DNA of 64,000 nt, taken from Bifidobacterium tissieri. GTDB lineage: Bacteria > Actinomycetota > Actinomycetes > Actinomycetales > Bifidobacteriaceae. The notes beneath the pieces were generated by a model. The model ran no database searches. It saw nothing but the letters and a program-made list of their open reading frames with translations, and was not told where the DNA came from. The translations under genes and the position numbers were made by a program. This document shows positions 19,121 to 27,164 of the stretch, piece by piece. The stretch lies in the NCBI RefSeq assembly GCF_002259645.1, contig NZ_MWWV01000003.1, forward strand, positions 62,001-126,000, in the 5' to 3' direction. Each line of letters starts with the position of its first letter. Within the stretch, counting starts at the first letter, position 1.

Positions 19121-19159
19121 TCCCATATAGAGGAATGCAGTTCCCGATGGTGGTACGCT
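19121..19159 (+). promoter_or_regulatory. Candidate IclR-type operator and promoter of the first MFS gene
   Basis: TCCCATATAGAGGAA at 19121-19135 resembles the TCCC-N7-GRGA sites of the sugar island (one mismatch in the right half). Its last six bases act as a -35 and TACGCT at 19154-19159 as a -10, spacer 18. This links the permease to the same regulator. Confidence 0.5.
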
Positions 19160-19233
19160 GATGCCGATTTTTAACCATGGCACGAGCCGAACACGGAATC
19201 GGGCCGAACGGTGCAATTGGTGGAAGGCAGATC

Positions 19234-20631
19234 ATGAACAGCGTCAGCGGCAATGACGTGAACAACGTCGTCAGCAACGACGGCGTAAACAACAGCGTTA
19301 GCAACAACGTCGTCAGCAACGACACGGCATACGGCGTTCTGGGCGTCGCCGCCGGCCTCGGCTCATTCCTCGGCTCGGGCACGATCCTCGCCCTCAGCTC
19401 CACACTGGCATTGTGGCGCGAAGGCCTGCAACTGGACGCCTCGCAGGTGGGTGCCGTATCCGCCATCCTCACCTTCGCCTTCGCCATCGGATCATTCTGT
19501 GGCGGATTCATCGCCCAACGTCTCGGTCTGGTCCGGACATTCGCCATCGACGTCGTCGTCTGCGTCGTGGCGCTCGCCATCTGCACCATCGCACCCAACT
19601 TTGCCCTGCTCGCGGCCGGCATCGGTCTGGCCGGCGTCGCCGTCGGCGTCGACCTGCCCGTATCGATCAGCGTGATCACGCATGACGTGCCGGACGAGAC
19701 CCGCAAAACGCATCTGGTCAGTCGCACGCAGGTGCTGTGGTCGGCGGGCATCCTCTGTCCGTACGTGCTGGCGCTGATCGTCAGCCCGCTGGGATTCCTT
19801 GGTGCCCGTATCGTATTCGGTGTGCTGACCGCGATCGCCCTGCTGACCGCGCTGTGGCGTGTGCTCGATCCGCGTATCGCCCGACTGCATCGTGAGGCGG
19901 CGGAGCGCGAACGGGCGATGGCGCGGTCGTCAGTACTATCGACGTCGAACGCTGGTGCCGTGCCCGCTGCCGCAACGAACAGGGGCATGATCGACGTGCT
20001 GCGTTCCGTCAACAAGCGGACCGGCCGCCCGTACGCGGTGATGTTCGCGGTGATCGCACTGTTCTACGTCATGTGGAATCTCATGGCCAACACGATCAAC
20101 CAATTCCAGACGTACCTGCTCGTATCGCAGCACGCCTCGCAGACGCAGGCGATGATCATCGGCATCGTGGCCGCGGTGCTGTGCGTGCTGGGCGGCGTGG
20201 CCTACGGTCGCGTGCCGAAGGGCGTGTGGCGTGATCGCATGTTCTGGGTGGGCGCGCTGGCGCAGGTGCTGGCCATGGCGATCATGGCCGTCGGCGGATC
20301 GATGCTGTTCACCGCCGTCGCCGTGATGCTGTTCCAGTTCTTCTGCAACTTCGCGGGCGAGATGAACGCGAAGGTGTGGACTCAGGAGACCTTCCCCGTG
20401 GCCGTGTCGGCGCAGGCGCAGAGCCTGATTCTCGGCATCGCCCGTATTCCGTGCGCCTTCGCGTCGCTTGCACTGCCGTCGCTGCTGGTGCCCGGCCTGA
20501 TCACCGTGGCGCTGTGGGCGTTCGTGGTGGTGGCCCTGCTGTCCGGCGTGTTCGGCGGGATGGTCGTGGTGCTTGGGCGCGCTCGCGTGCGGCATGTGGC
20601 GTCGGTGGCTGCGGCCACGGGGAAGGCGTGA
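19234..20631 (+). CDS. MFS permease, probable sugar uptake
   Basis: Membrane permease of 465 aa with about 12 hydrophobic segments and a hydrophilic loop in the middle (about residues 215-270), the usual major-facilitator layout. The first 30 residues are Asn/Val/Ser-rich and internally repeated (variants of NNVVSND), encoded by a degenerate DNA repeat. The ATG at 19234 is preceded by GGAAGGCAG; an ATG at 19177 is less likely. The gene converges on the lactonase gene, and its promoter carries a site like those of the dehydratase and dehydrogenase genes. I infer that it imports the neutral sugar used by this island, probably L-rhamnose. The substrate is not proven by sequence. Confidence 0.65.
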   Translation: MNSVSGNDVNNVVSNDGVNNSVSNNVVSNDTAYGVLGVAAGLGSFLGSGTILALSSTLALWREGLQLDASQVGAVSAILTFAFAIGSFCGGFIAQRLGLVRTFAIDVVVCVVALAICTIAPNFALLAAGIGLAGVAVGVDLPVSISVITHDVPDETRKTHLVSRTQVLWSAGILCPYVLALIVSPLGFLGARIVFGVLTAIALLTALWRVLDPRIARLHREAAERERAMARSSVLSTSNAGAVPAAATNRGMIDVLRSVNKRTGRPYAVMFAVIALFYVMWNLMANTINQFQTYLLVSQHASQTQAMIIGIVAAVLCVLGGVAYGRVPKGVWRDRMFWVGALAQVLAMAIMAVGGSMLFTAVAVMLFQFFCNFAGEMNAKVWTQETFPVAVSAQAQSLILGIARIPCAFASLALPSLLVPGLITVALWAFVVVALLSGVFGGMVVVLGRARVRHVASVAAATGKA

Positions 20632-20681
20632 CGATCGGTGATAGCCGGTGATGGCGGTAGCGGCGTCGACCGTGCCCTGGA

Positions 20682-21653
20682 TCAGAAGCGGTAGTAGGTC
20701 TTCGCGTTGGTGACGAACAGCGCGTCCTGCTCGTCGGGGGACAGCGTTTCCACGCAGCGCGCGTAGGCGTGCACCAGGTCGAGGTAGGAGCAGTGCAGCT
20801 TGTCGACGGGGAAGTTCGACGCGAACATGGTCTTGCCGATGCCGAAGGCGTCGAGTGCCGTGTAGATGCCGGGCTTGATGCTTTCGATGGTCCAGTAGTG
20901 GTCCATCGACGGCTGTCCGGAGATCTTGATCACGCAGTTGTCGCGTTTGCCGAGCTCATAGAGGCCGTTCTTCCACAGCTGCCATCCGGCGAGGTCGCGG
21001 TCGGCCCACATGCCCATGTGGTTGATGATGAACAGTGTGTTCGGATGGGCGTCGATCACCTCGCAGGCGCGGGCGAACTGCGTGGGGTACAGCTGCATGT
21101 CGAAGCTGAGATCGTGGGCGGCAAGTCGGTCGAGTCCGCCGAGCCATTCCGGATCGTCCATGTACGACATGTTGACGTACTGGTAGAGCGGGTGGGGGTG
21201 CATGTTGAGGTTCTGCCGGATGCCGCGCAGATGGGGGTAGTCGAGTTCGCGTTCGAGTGTTGCGGCGAAGTCGGGGGAGGAGAGGTCGCCGCCGCCGACG
21301 ATCATGACGGGCAGTCCGGTTTCCTTGCTCTGCTGTTCGACGTCGGCGATTTCCGCGACGGGGTCGTCGGCGTTGGCCTGGACGTGCACGGTGCCGACCA
21401 GGTTGATGTTGCTGCCGTGCACTTCGTCGATGAGGTCGGTGGCCACGTAGTCGCCGGCTTGGAAGAGCGGATCCCATGGGCCTTCGAAGGTGAGCGGCTT
21501 GGATGGGTTGAACCACGAGTAGAGGCTGGTGTGCATGAGGTGCACGTGGGTGTCGATGAAGGGTCGGGGCGCGGCTTCGTGCTCCGGCGTTTCCGGGATG
21601 ATGGTGTACATGCGGCCGGGTACCGGCTGCTGGTAGTCCTCGCCAAGCGTCAT
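20682..21653 (-). CDS. Amidohydrolase-family sugar lactonase (L-rhamnono/L-fuconolactonase type)
   Basis: Protein of 323 aa of the amidohydrolase-2 type (COG3618). FIDTHVHLM near residue 34 supplies the first two His ligands; later blocks FIINHMGMWAD and MFASNFPVDKL match the strand-7 and strand-8 motifs of aldonolactonases. In sugar-oxidation pathways such enzymes open the lactone made by a dehydrogenase. It lies downstream of the SDR gene on the same strand, with a terminator between them, and AAGGAG precedes its ATG. Role by context: hydrolysis of L-rhamnono-lactone to L-rhamnonate. L-fuconolactone is an alternative substrate. Confidence 0.72.
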   Translation of the reverse strand: MTLGEDYQQPVPGRMYTIIPETPEHEAAPRPFIDTHVHLMHTSLYSWFNPSKPLTFEGPWDPLFQAGDYVATDLIDEVHGSNINLVGTVHVQANADDPVAEIADVEQQSKETGLPVMIVGGGDLSSPDFAATLERELDYPHLRGIRQNLNMHPHPLYQYVNMSYMDDPEWLGGLDRLAAHDLSFDMQLYPTQFARACEVIDAHPNTLFIINHMGMWADRDLAGWQLWKNGLYELGKRDNCVIKISGQPSMDHYWTIESIKPGIYTALDAFGIGKTMFASNFPVDKLHCSYLDLVHAYARCVETLSPDEQDALFVTNAKTYYRF

Positions 21654-21701
21654 TGGTTGTGCTCCTTATTGTCAGGAATTCGGAATCGTTCGGACGTAGT
21701 T

Positions 21702-21721
21702 GTTTTGTTTTGTTTTGTTTG
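21702..21721. repeat. Five-base tandem repeat in the lactonase leader
   Basis: About four copies of TTTTG (AAAAC on the gene strand) lie some 50-70 bases upstream of the lactonase start. Such a run can change in copy number by slippage and so alter promoter or leader spacing. Confidence 0.6.
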
Positions 21722-21726
21722 GCGTA

Positions 21727-21752
21727 TGAAAAAGCCCCCTCGCCGAGGGAGC
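21727..21752 (-). terminator. Intrinsic terminator of the SDR gene
   Basis: On the minus strand GCTCCCT (21752-21746) pairs with AGGGGGC (21740-21734), followed by TTTTTCATACG. It ends the SDR transcript before the lactonase gene, allowing partial read-through. Confidence 0.75.
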
Positions 21753-21813
21753 CGTTTCAGGTTCGGGTTGTACCATCCGCATCCTCGCGGACGTTTCCTC
21801 TTACCCTAGGTTG

Positions 21814-21918
21814 GTGATTTGTGGTGATGCGTGTGTCCTCAAGGCGTAGAGGACGAAGGCGTACAAAAGTACGTCAAGTCCTCTACAACGATGAGGACAC
21901 TCCATCACCACAAATCAC
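21814..21918. repeat. 105-nt near-symmetric long hairpin, left side of the sugar island
   Basis: Arms run from GTGATTTGTGGTGATG (21814-21829) to its exact complement (21903-21918). Inside are GTGTCCTCA/TGAGGACAC, GTAGAGGAC/GTCCTCTAC and, at the centre, GTAC-AAAA-GTAC. About 38 base pairs are interrupted by internal loops, the innermost being GAAGGC against GTCAA. The right arm overlaps the last codons and stop of the SDR gene. A second element with the same centre lies at 27991-28099. Confidence 0.9.
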
Positions 21919-22712
21919 AGTACGGTGCGGGTGTCGTTTTCGTAATTATTCCGTCCCTGTCCCGTCGCTGCGGTGGTTCCGCCGTCGACGGGGACGACGA
22001 GACCGGTGAGGTAGGAGGCGCCGGGGGAGGCGAGGAAGAGGGCGAGGTCGGCGCAGTCTTCGGGCTTGCCGGTGCGGCCGAGGGCGACGCGGTCGATGTA
22101 GGGCTTGAGGCGTTCGGGATCGGTCCAGACTTCCTTGTTGATGTCGGTTTCGATGAAGGCGGGGGCGAAGGCGTTGATGCGGACGCCGTACTGGCCGTAG
22201 TCGAGGGCGACGCAGCGGACGAAGCCGTTCATGGCGTGCTTGGTGGAGTTGTAGGCGGTCTGGCCCCAGTCGCCGTAGAGGCCGGAGACGGAGGTGTCGA
22301 CGACGATGTTGCCCTTGGTCTCCTTGAGGTAGGGGAGGGCTTCCTTGGTGAGGTAGAAGAGGCCGTCCATGTTGACGGAGAAGAGCTTGTGCCAGACTTC
22401 GTCGGAGACGTTTTCGATTTCGCCGCCTTCGAAGATGCCGGCGTTGGAGACGACGACGTCGAGGTGGCCGAATTCGTTGACGACGTCCTGGACGAGGTCG
22501 TGGACCTGGGCGTGGTCGGAAACATCGGTGATGTGGGTGTGGCCGTTGTCGTAGCCGGCGACGGTTTCCTCGAGGGGGCCGGGGCGGAGTCCGACTGCTA
22601 CGACGGTGGCGCCGTTGTCGAGGAATCCGCGGGTGATGGCGCGTCCGATGCCGGTGCCGCCGCCGGTGACGATGACAACCTTGCCTGTGAAGTCGTAAGT
22701 GTTCGCGGTCAT
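21915..22712 (-). CDS. SDR-family sugar dehydrogenase (probable L-rhamnose/L-fucose 1-dehydrogenase)
   Basis: Classical short-chain dehydrogenase of 265 aa. The nucleotide loop VTGGGTGIGRA covers residues 16-26, the SNAG motif is near 89-92, and the catalytic set is Ser141/Ser143, Tyr154 and Lys158 (YNSTK). The C-terminal LTGLVVPVDGG is typical. CAGGAGA lies before the ATG at 22712. By context it oxidises the aldose at C1 to the lactone, feeding the lactonase. Its promoter has the shared TCCC-N7-GGGA site (22820-22834). The stop codon lies inside a long hairpin. Substrate is inferred from the neighbouring rhamnonate-dehydratase-like gene. Confidence 0.75.
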   Translation of the reverse strand: MTANTYDFTGKVVIVTGGGTGIGRAITRGFLDNGATVVAVGLRPGPLEETVAGYDNGHTHITDVSDHAQVHDLVQDVVNEFGHLDVVVSNAGIFEGGEIENVSDEVWHKLFSVNMDGLFYLTKEALPYLKETKGNIVVDTSVSGLYGDWGQTAYNSTKHAMNGFVRCVALDYGQYGVRINAFAPAFIETDINKEVWTDPERLKPYIDRVALGRTGKPEDCADLALFLASPGASYLTGLVVPVDGGTTAATGQGRNNYENDTRTVL

Positions 22713-22796
22713 GTTGGTGAATCTCCTGTGATTTCCGTTGTGGTCGCTGATGCCCGTTGAGTGTTCGACTGCGGTGTCAACGCGTTTGCATAGTCC

Positions 22797-22834
22797 AGTA
22801 TAGATAAAATGGGCAACAATCCCTATATATGGGA
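22797..22834 (-). promoter_or_regulatory. SDR promoter with overlapping candidate IclR operator
   Basis: Minus strand: TCCCATATATAGGGA (22834-22820), whose last six bases TAGGGA form the -35, then 17 bases, then TATACT (22802-22797). The same design is found at the dehydratase promoter. Confidence 0.65.
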
Positions 22835-22851
22835 CAATTGTCGCGGGATAT

Positions 22852-23090
22852 GTGCTTGTCGGACGTGTGGGTGTGCCCGACAAGCATCGAAGATGCTCTT
22901 CGGTGCTTATACGGCGCATGGGCGCGACGCATAAGCACCAGAGCGATGATGCGCTGCTTGTTCGATGCGCGGATGCGTCAAATAAGCATTCTGGGCGTGC
23001 CTCGGTGCTGTGCGGCACATGGCTGTGTCCAATAAGCACTCAGAACGCGTTGTGGTGCTTATATGACACATGGGTACGTCATATAAGCAC
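22852..23090. repeat. Array of five 36-nt inverted repeats, period 51
   Basis: Units start at 22852, 22903, 22954, 23005 and 23055. Each runs from a GTGC-type left end to a GCAC-type right end over 36 nt (35 in the fourth); the first and third units end in GCAT. The arms are inverted (GTGCTTATATGAC with GTCATATAAGCAC in the last unit) and the loops are alternating purine-pyrimidine (ACATGGGTAC-like). It fills the gap between the SDR and second MFS genes. The arrays at 44293-44690 and 50294-50648 have the same unit length. Confidence 0.85.
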
Positions 23091-23116
23091 CACAGTGAGG
23101 TGGCGGGGTGAGCGGA

Positions 23117-24442
23117 TCAGACGTCCTTGCCCTTGCCTTCGGAGATGCCGACGATCCAGCTGAGCAGTGCGCCGACGAGGACGAAGACGCCGAGGGCGAC
23201 GAGACCGCCTTCGCCGGTATCCTGGGTGCCGAAGAGCATGTCGAACCAGACGCGGATGTTCGGTGCGAAGAATCCGCCGAATCCGCCGAGCATGGTGACG
23301 ATGCCGATGCCGCCGGCGAGCGCGGCTCCGGTGAGCAGCTCGGTGGGCATGCGCCAGAAGATGGGTTGGCTGGCGATGACGCCGGTGGCGGCGAAGCAGA
23401 GGCAGATGATCGCGACGAGCGGGGATGCGAATGCGGAGGCCGCGATGGAAACGCCGGTGATGAGGAGGATGACGGCCACGAAGATGTGATGGTGACCGGC
23501 CTTGGCGGACCACTTGGGCAGCAGCCAGGTGCCGATGAGGGCGCAGACCCACGGGATGGTGGAGATGAGGGAGACGGTCAGACCGACCTTCTGCCCGACA
23601 AGTCCGGAGACCTGGGTGGGCAGGAAGAAGGTGATGCCGTAGACGCCAACCTGGATGAGGAAGTAGACGATGGACAGCACCCAGACGCGCCAGGACTTGA
23701 AGGCGCCCTTGACGGAGGATTCGGTTTTGACCGGGGCGTTGCGCTCCTCCTCTTCGATGGCGGTGGCGAGTATGTTGCCTTCCTCGCGGGTGAGGAAGCG
23801 GGCGGTGCGCGGGTTGTCGTCAAGGTAGAACCATGCGGCGATGCCGACGGCCACGGCGGCGATGCCTTCGAGGAAGAACATCCACCACCAGCCGGGGAGA
23901 CCGGCGATGCCGTGCATCTGCAGGAGCAGTCCGGAGACGGGGGATCCGATGACCATGGCGATCGGCGCGCCCATGTAGAACAGGCCGCGGATCTCGTCCT
24001 GCTTGTCCTTCGGGAACCAGAGGGTAGTCAGGTAGATGGCGCCAGGGAAGAAGCCGGCTTCGGCGATACCGAGGAGCACGCGGACGATGAGGAACTGCGT
24101 CTCGTTGTGGGTGAACGCCATGCCGGCGCCGACGATACCCCAGAGGATGGCGAGGACGGTCAGCCATTTGCGGGCGCCGACCTTGCGCATCGCCAGGTTG
24201 CAGGGTGTGCCAAGGAACGAGTAGATGACGAAGAACAGGCCGGAGCCGAGTGCGTATCCCTGCGCGGTCAGGCCGGTATCGGCCATATACGACTGCTGGG
24301 CGTAGCTGATGTTGGTGCGGTCGAAGAACGCCAGCACGTACATCAGCAGCAGGAACGGAACGAGTCGGGCGCTGGTGCGTGCCACGATCGCGGCGAGCTC
24401 GTGGGTCTCGCCTGACTTCTTGGTGACGGTGTTGTCTGCCAT
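23117..24442 (-). CDS. MFS transporter, anion:cation symporter type (sugar-acid permease, RhmT-like)
   Basis: 441-aa permease with 12 predicted membrane segments. The first helix region RLVPFLLLMYVLAFFDRTNI and the following loop NISYAQQ are hallmarks of the ACS family, which includes uptake systems for rhamnonate, galactonate and glucarate. The GIAEAGFFPGAIYLTTLWFP segment in TM4-5 is also typical. ATG at 24442 follows AGAGGTCGTC. It is divergent from the dehydratase gene, as a sugar-acid permease would be. I infer L-rhamnonate as a substrate; a neutral sugar cannot be excluded. Its promoter carries a variant of the shared operator. Confidence 0.78.
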   Translation of the reverse strand: MADNTVTKKSGETHELAAIVARTSARLVPFLLLMYVLAFFDRTNISYAQQSYMADTGLTAQGYALGSGLFFVIYSFLGTPCNLAMRKVGARKWLTVLAILWGIVGAGMAFTHNETQFLIVRVLLGIAEAGFFPGAIYLTTLWFPKDKQDEIRGLFYMGAPIAMVIGSPVSGLLLQMHGIAGLPGWWWMFFLEGIAAVAVGIAAWFYLDDNPRTARFLTREEGNILATAIEEEERNAPVKTESSVKGAFKSWRVWVLSIVYFLIQVGVYGITFFLPTQVSGLVGQKVGLTVSLISTIPWVCALIGTWLLPKWSAKAGHHHIFVAVILLITGVSIAASAFASPLVAIICLCFAATGVIASQPIFWRMPTELLTGAALAGGIGIVTMLGGFGGFFAPNIRVWFDMLFGTQDTGEGGLVALGVFVLVGALLSWIVGISEGKGKDV

Positions 24443-24572
24443 GACGACCTCTGTAATTCGATGATGGATATTCCCCTGTGCCGTGGTTCGGTCGCGGCGT
24501 TCGGGTCGGCGACTTCGCTGACCCATACCGTGCGAGACCCCGTCGTTGGGGTTGAACACTGCACTGGTAGTC

Positions 24573-24610
24573 AGTGTATGGGGTTGGGATGGCCATCTCA
24601 CCTGTTGGGA
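24573..24610 (-). promoter_or_regulatory. Promoter of the second MFS gene with variant operator
   Basis: Minus strand: TCCCAACAGGTGAGA (24610-24596), last six bases GTGAGA as -35, 17 bases, then TACACT (24578-24573). Same geometry as the SDR and dehydratase promoters. Two direct copies of TTGGGATGG lie close by (+ strand, about 24584-24613). Confidence 0.5.
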
Positions 24611-24710
24611 TGGGTTTGACGGTGGCAAAAATGCCGAAATTTGCCTTCATGACGATATGTGACTATCGCATGGTGATTTTTCCGACGATATGATCAACGA
24701 TCGTCGATAA

Positions 24711-24748
24711 TCCCAAATATAGGGACACTATTTCACAGATGGTACAGT
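24711..24748 (+). promoter_or_regulatory. Promoter of the rhamnonate dehydratase gene with candidate IclR operator
   Basis: TCCCAAATATAGGGA at 24711-24725; its last six bases TAGGGA serve as -35; 17-base spacer; TACAGT at 24743-24748. An inverted repeat CGACGAT/ATCGTCG (24683-24689, 24700-24706) lies just upstream. Confidence 0.65.
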
Positions 24749-24841
24749 GACGAGTGTCGTCAGTTCACGACGCCGCGACATCGCGGTATCGATGCAACGA
24801 AGCGTTACGAACGACTCCAATTCGAAGCAAGGACAGACATT

Positions 24842-26068
24842 ATGGCATTAGCTCCATCATTGAAGCTGCCCACGATCACGCACATCCGCGCGTACAGCAT
24901 GGGCGGCGCCGCGGCCAAGGTGCACGGCCAGGGCGGCGGTGACTATCACGATCAGGGCAAGGATCACTGGATCGACGATCACATCGCAACGCCGATGAGC
25001 AAGTACGACGAGTACAAGCAGTCCCGTCAGTCCTTCGGCATCAACGTGCTCGGCACACTCATCGTCGAGGTCGAGGCGTCCGATGGCACCACCGGCTTCG
25101 CCATCTCCACCGCCGGCACCGTCGGCTGCTTCATCGTCGAACACCATCTGTCCCGCTTCGTCGAAGGCAAGCGCGTCGACCAGATCAAGCTGATCCACGA
25201 TCAGATGCTCAACGCCACCCAGTACTACTCCGGTGGCGGCGGCGTGGTGATCAACACCATCTCCTGCGTGGACCTCGCCCTGTGGGATCTGTACGGCAAG
25301 GTCGTCAAGCTCCCCGTCTATAAGCTACTCGGCGGAGCCGTGCGCGACGAAATCCACTTCTACGCCACCGGCGCCCGTCCGGACCTCGCCCAGAAGATGG
25401 GCTTCATCGGCGGCAAGATGCCGACCCACTGGGGCCCGGCCGACGGTGACGAGGGCATCGCCAAGGACATCGCCACGCTCAAGGAGATGCGCGAGCGTGT
25501 CGGCGACAACTTCTGGCTGATGTTCGACTGCTGGATGAGTCAGGACGTCAACTACGCCACCAAGCTGGCGCACGCCGCAGCCCCCTACAAGCTGAAGTGG
25601 TTGGAGGAATGCTTCCCGCCCCAGCAGATCGAGTCCTACCGTGAACTCAAGAAGAACATGCCGAAGGGCATGCTCATGACCACCGGTGAGCACACCGGTA
25701 CGCTCGAAGGCTTCAAGGAGCTCTCCGAGGCCGGCGTGGACATCCTGCAGCCCGACGTCGGCTGGTGCGGTGGCGTGACCTCGCTGTGCGAGATCGCGGC
25801 CGTGGCCAAGTCCCGCGGCCAGCTCGTGGTGCCCCACGGCTCCTCCGTGTACTCGCACCACGCGGTCATCACCTTCACCAACACGCCGTTCAGCGAGATG
25901 CTCATGACCTCGCCGCATGCCGACTACGTCCGTCCGCAGTTCGACCCCGTCCTGATCGACGAGCCGGTACCGCACGACGGCATCATCACCGCGGAGGAAC
26001 TCGACAAGCCCGGATTCGGCGTCGAACTCAACCGCGAATGCCCGCTCGAGCGTCCGTTCGAGCACTGA
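24842..26068 (+). CDS. rhmD: L-rhamnonate dehydratase (enolase superfamily)
   Basis: Enzyme of 408 aa that removes water from L-rhamnonate to give 2-keto-3-deoxy-L-rhamnonate. The sequence is very close to E. coli RhmD as I remember it, including [20 protein letters not shown] near residue 31, then [20 protein letters not shown] and [19 protein letters not shown]. Metal ligands are Asp229, Glu255 and Glu283; the general base is His332. AAGGACAG precedes the ATG. Members of this subgroup can also act on L-mannonate or L-lyxonate, but the close match favours rhamnonate. A perfect hairpin follows before the aldolase gene. Confidence 0.88.
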   Translation: MALAPSLKLPTITHIRAYSMGGAAAKVHGQGGGDYHDQGKDHWIDDHIATPMSKYDEYKQSRQSFGINVLGTLIVEVEASDGTTGFAISTAGTVGCFIVEHHLSRFVEGKRVDQIKLIHDQMLNATQYYSGGGGVVINTISCVDLALWDLYGKVVKLPVYKLLGGAVRDEIHFYATGARPDLAQKMGFIGGKMPTHWGPADGDEGIAKDIATLKEMRERVGDNFWLMFDCWMSQDVNYATKLAHAAAPYKLKWLEECFPPQQIESYRELKKNMPKGMLMTTGEHTGTLEGFKELSEAGVDILQPDVGWCGGVTSLCEIAAVAKSRGQLVVPHGSSVYSHHAVITFTNTPFSEMLMTSPHADYVRPQFDPVLIDEPVPHDGIITAEELDKPGFGVELNRECPLERPFEH

Positions 26069-26078
26069 TCCAATCATG

Positions 26079-26119
26079 GAGGGTGACCGGTTGTGTGAAA
26101 TACGCGACCGGTCACCCTC
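26079..26119 (+). terminator. Hairpin between dehydratase and aldolase genes
   Basis: GAGGGTGACCGGT 26079-26091 pairs perfectly with 26107-26119 around a 15-base loop, with no U-run. It may lower expression of the downstream aldolase relative to the dehydratase or stabilise mRNA ends. Confidence 0.65.
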
Positions 26120-26234
26120 GCACATTCCAACCGTCCACCACTTCGCAACGGTGCCGTGTGCATCCGTTGTTCTGCCGCACGACCGACGCCAAAGGAGACC
26201 GATGGGCTACGGCACACACGTACAAGGACTTTCA

Positions 26235-26999
26235 ATGACATCACTACCTCACAATGCGTTCAAGCAGGCGATCAAGGAAGGCAAGCCGCAGTACGGTCTG
26301 TGGATGGCCTCAGCATCGCCGACCATCGCCGAGATCTCCGCCGACGCCGGCTACGATTGGATGCTCGTCGACGGCGAGCACGGTCCGTACGATCTCAACA
26401 CCATCCTCGACGTGCTGCGCGCCGTCGCCCCCTATGACACCACGCCCATCGTGCGTCCCGCCGCCGCCGACCCCGTGCTCATCAAGCAGGTGCTCGACCT
26501 CGGTGCACAGACGCTGCTGCTGCCCATGGTCAACACCAAGGATGAGGCGGAGCTCATGGTCAAGGCCGTGAACTACGCGCCCGAAGGCATCCGCGGCGTC
26601 GGCTCCCCGATCGCGCGTTCCGGCCGCTGGGGACGCATCCCCCACTACATGCGTGACGCCAAGAACGAGATCTGCCTGCTCGTCCAGGTCGAATCCCAGG
26701 AAGCGCTCGACAACATCGACGGCATCGCATCCGTCGACGGCATCGACGGCATCTTCATCGGCCCAGCCGACCTGTCCGCATCGCTCGGCCACCCGGATGA
26801 CGCCGCCGCCATCATGGATCAGATCCACCACGCGTTCGACGTGATCAAGGCGCACGGCAAGGCCATCGGCTCCCTCGCCTTCGACCGCCCGACCGTGGAG
26901 AAGTTCTACGAGTGGGGTGCCACCTTCGTGGCCGTCGCCGGCGACACCGACCTCTACGTGCGCGCGCTTACCAACGACATCGCCCAATACAAGGGCTGA
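26235..26999 (+). CDS. rhmA: 2-keto-3-deoxy-L-rhamnonate aldolase (HpcH/HpaI family)
   Basis: Class II aldolase of 254 aa that splits the keto-deoxy acid to pyruvate and L-lactaldehyde. Family residues are in place: His49 (DGEHGP), Arg74 (IVRP), Glu153 (VQVES) and Asp179 (GPADLSASLG). The sequence resembles E. coli RhmA, which is also encoded next to rhmD. The ATG at 26235 follows AAGGA; an upstream ATG gives no conserved sequence. It is probably transcribed with rhmD by read-through of the 26079 hairpin. No gene for L-lactaldehyde use is in the window. Confidence 0.87.
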   Translation: MTSLPHNAFKQAIKEGKPQYGLWMASASPTIAEISADAGYDWMLVDGEHGPYDLNTILDVLRAVAPYDTTPIVRPAAADPVLIKQVLDLGAQTLLLPMVNTKDEAELMVKAVNYAPEGIRGVGSPIARSGRWGRIPHYMRDAKNEICLLVQVESQEALDNIDGIASVDGIDGIFIGPADLSASLGHPDDAAAIMDQIHHAFDVIKAHGKAIGSLAFDRPTVEKFYEWGATFVAVAGDTDLYVRALTNDIAQYKG

Positions 27000-27060
27000 A
27001 CGCCGGGCAAGGGTGAACGCCGACCACGGGTTGAAAGGCTTTCCTTCCGCTGTTGCTGAC

Positions 27061-27102
27061 CGTCAGGCCGCCTGCTCCTCTGGGTGGGCGGCCTGACGTA
27101 TT
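27061..27102 (+). terminator. Intrinsic terminator after the aldolase gene
   Basis: CGTCAGGCCGCC 27061-27072 pairs perfectly with GGCGGCCTGACG 27087-27098, followed by TATTTC. Confidence 0.8.
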
Positions 27103-27164
27103 TCAGCGCTTTCGCGTGATATTCAACAACGGCGTCCAACGCCCATCGACTAAGGTTGAACGAT

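Noticed and set aside
20769..21809. 346-codon plus-strand open frame over the lactonase gene
   Set aside because: Shadow frame; the minus-strand product has the amidohydrolase motifs and a good ribosome-binding site.
21814..21918. Simple terminator explanation for the 105-nt hairpin
   Set aside because: A standard U-tailed terminator for the SDR gene lies further on at 21727-21752, the hairpin overlaps the coding end, and its twin lies in the opposite orientation relative to its gene.
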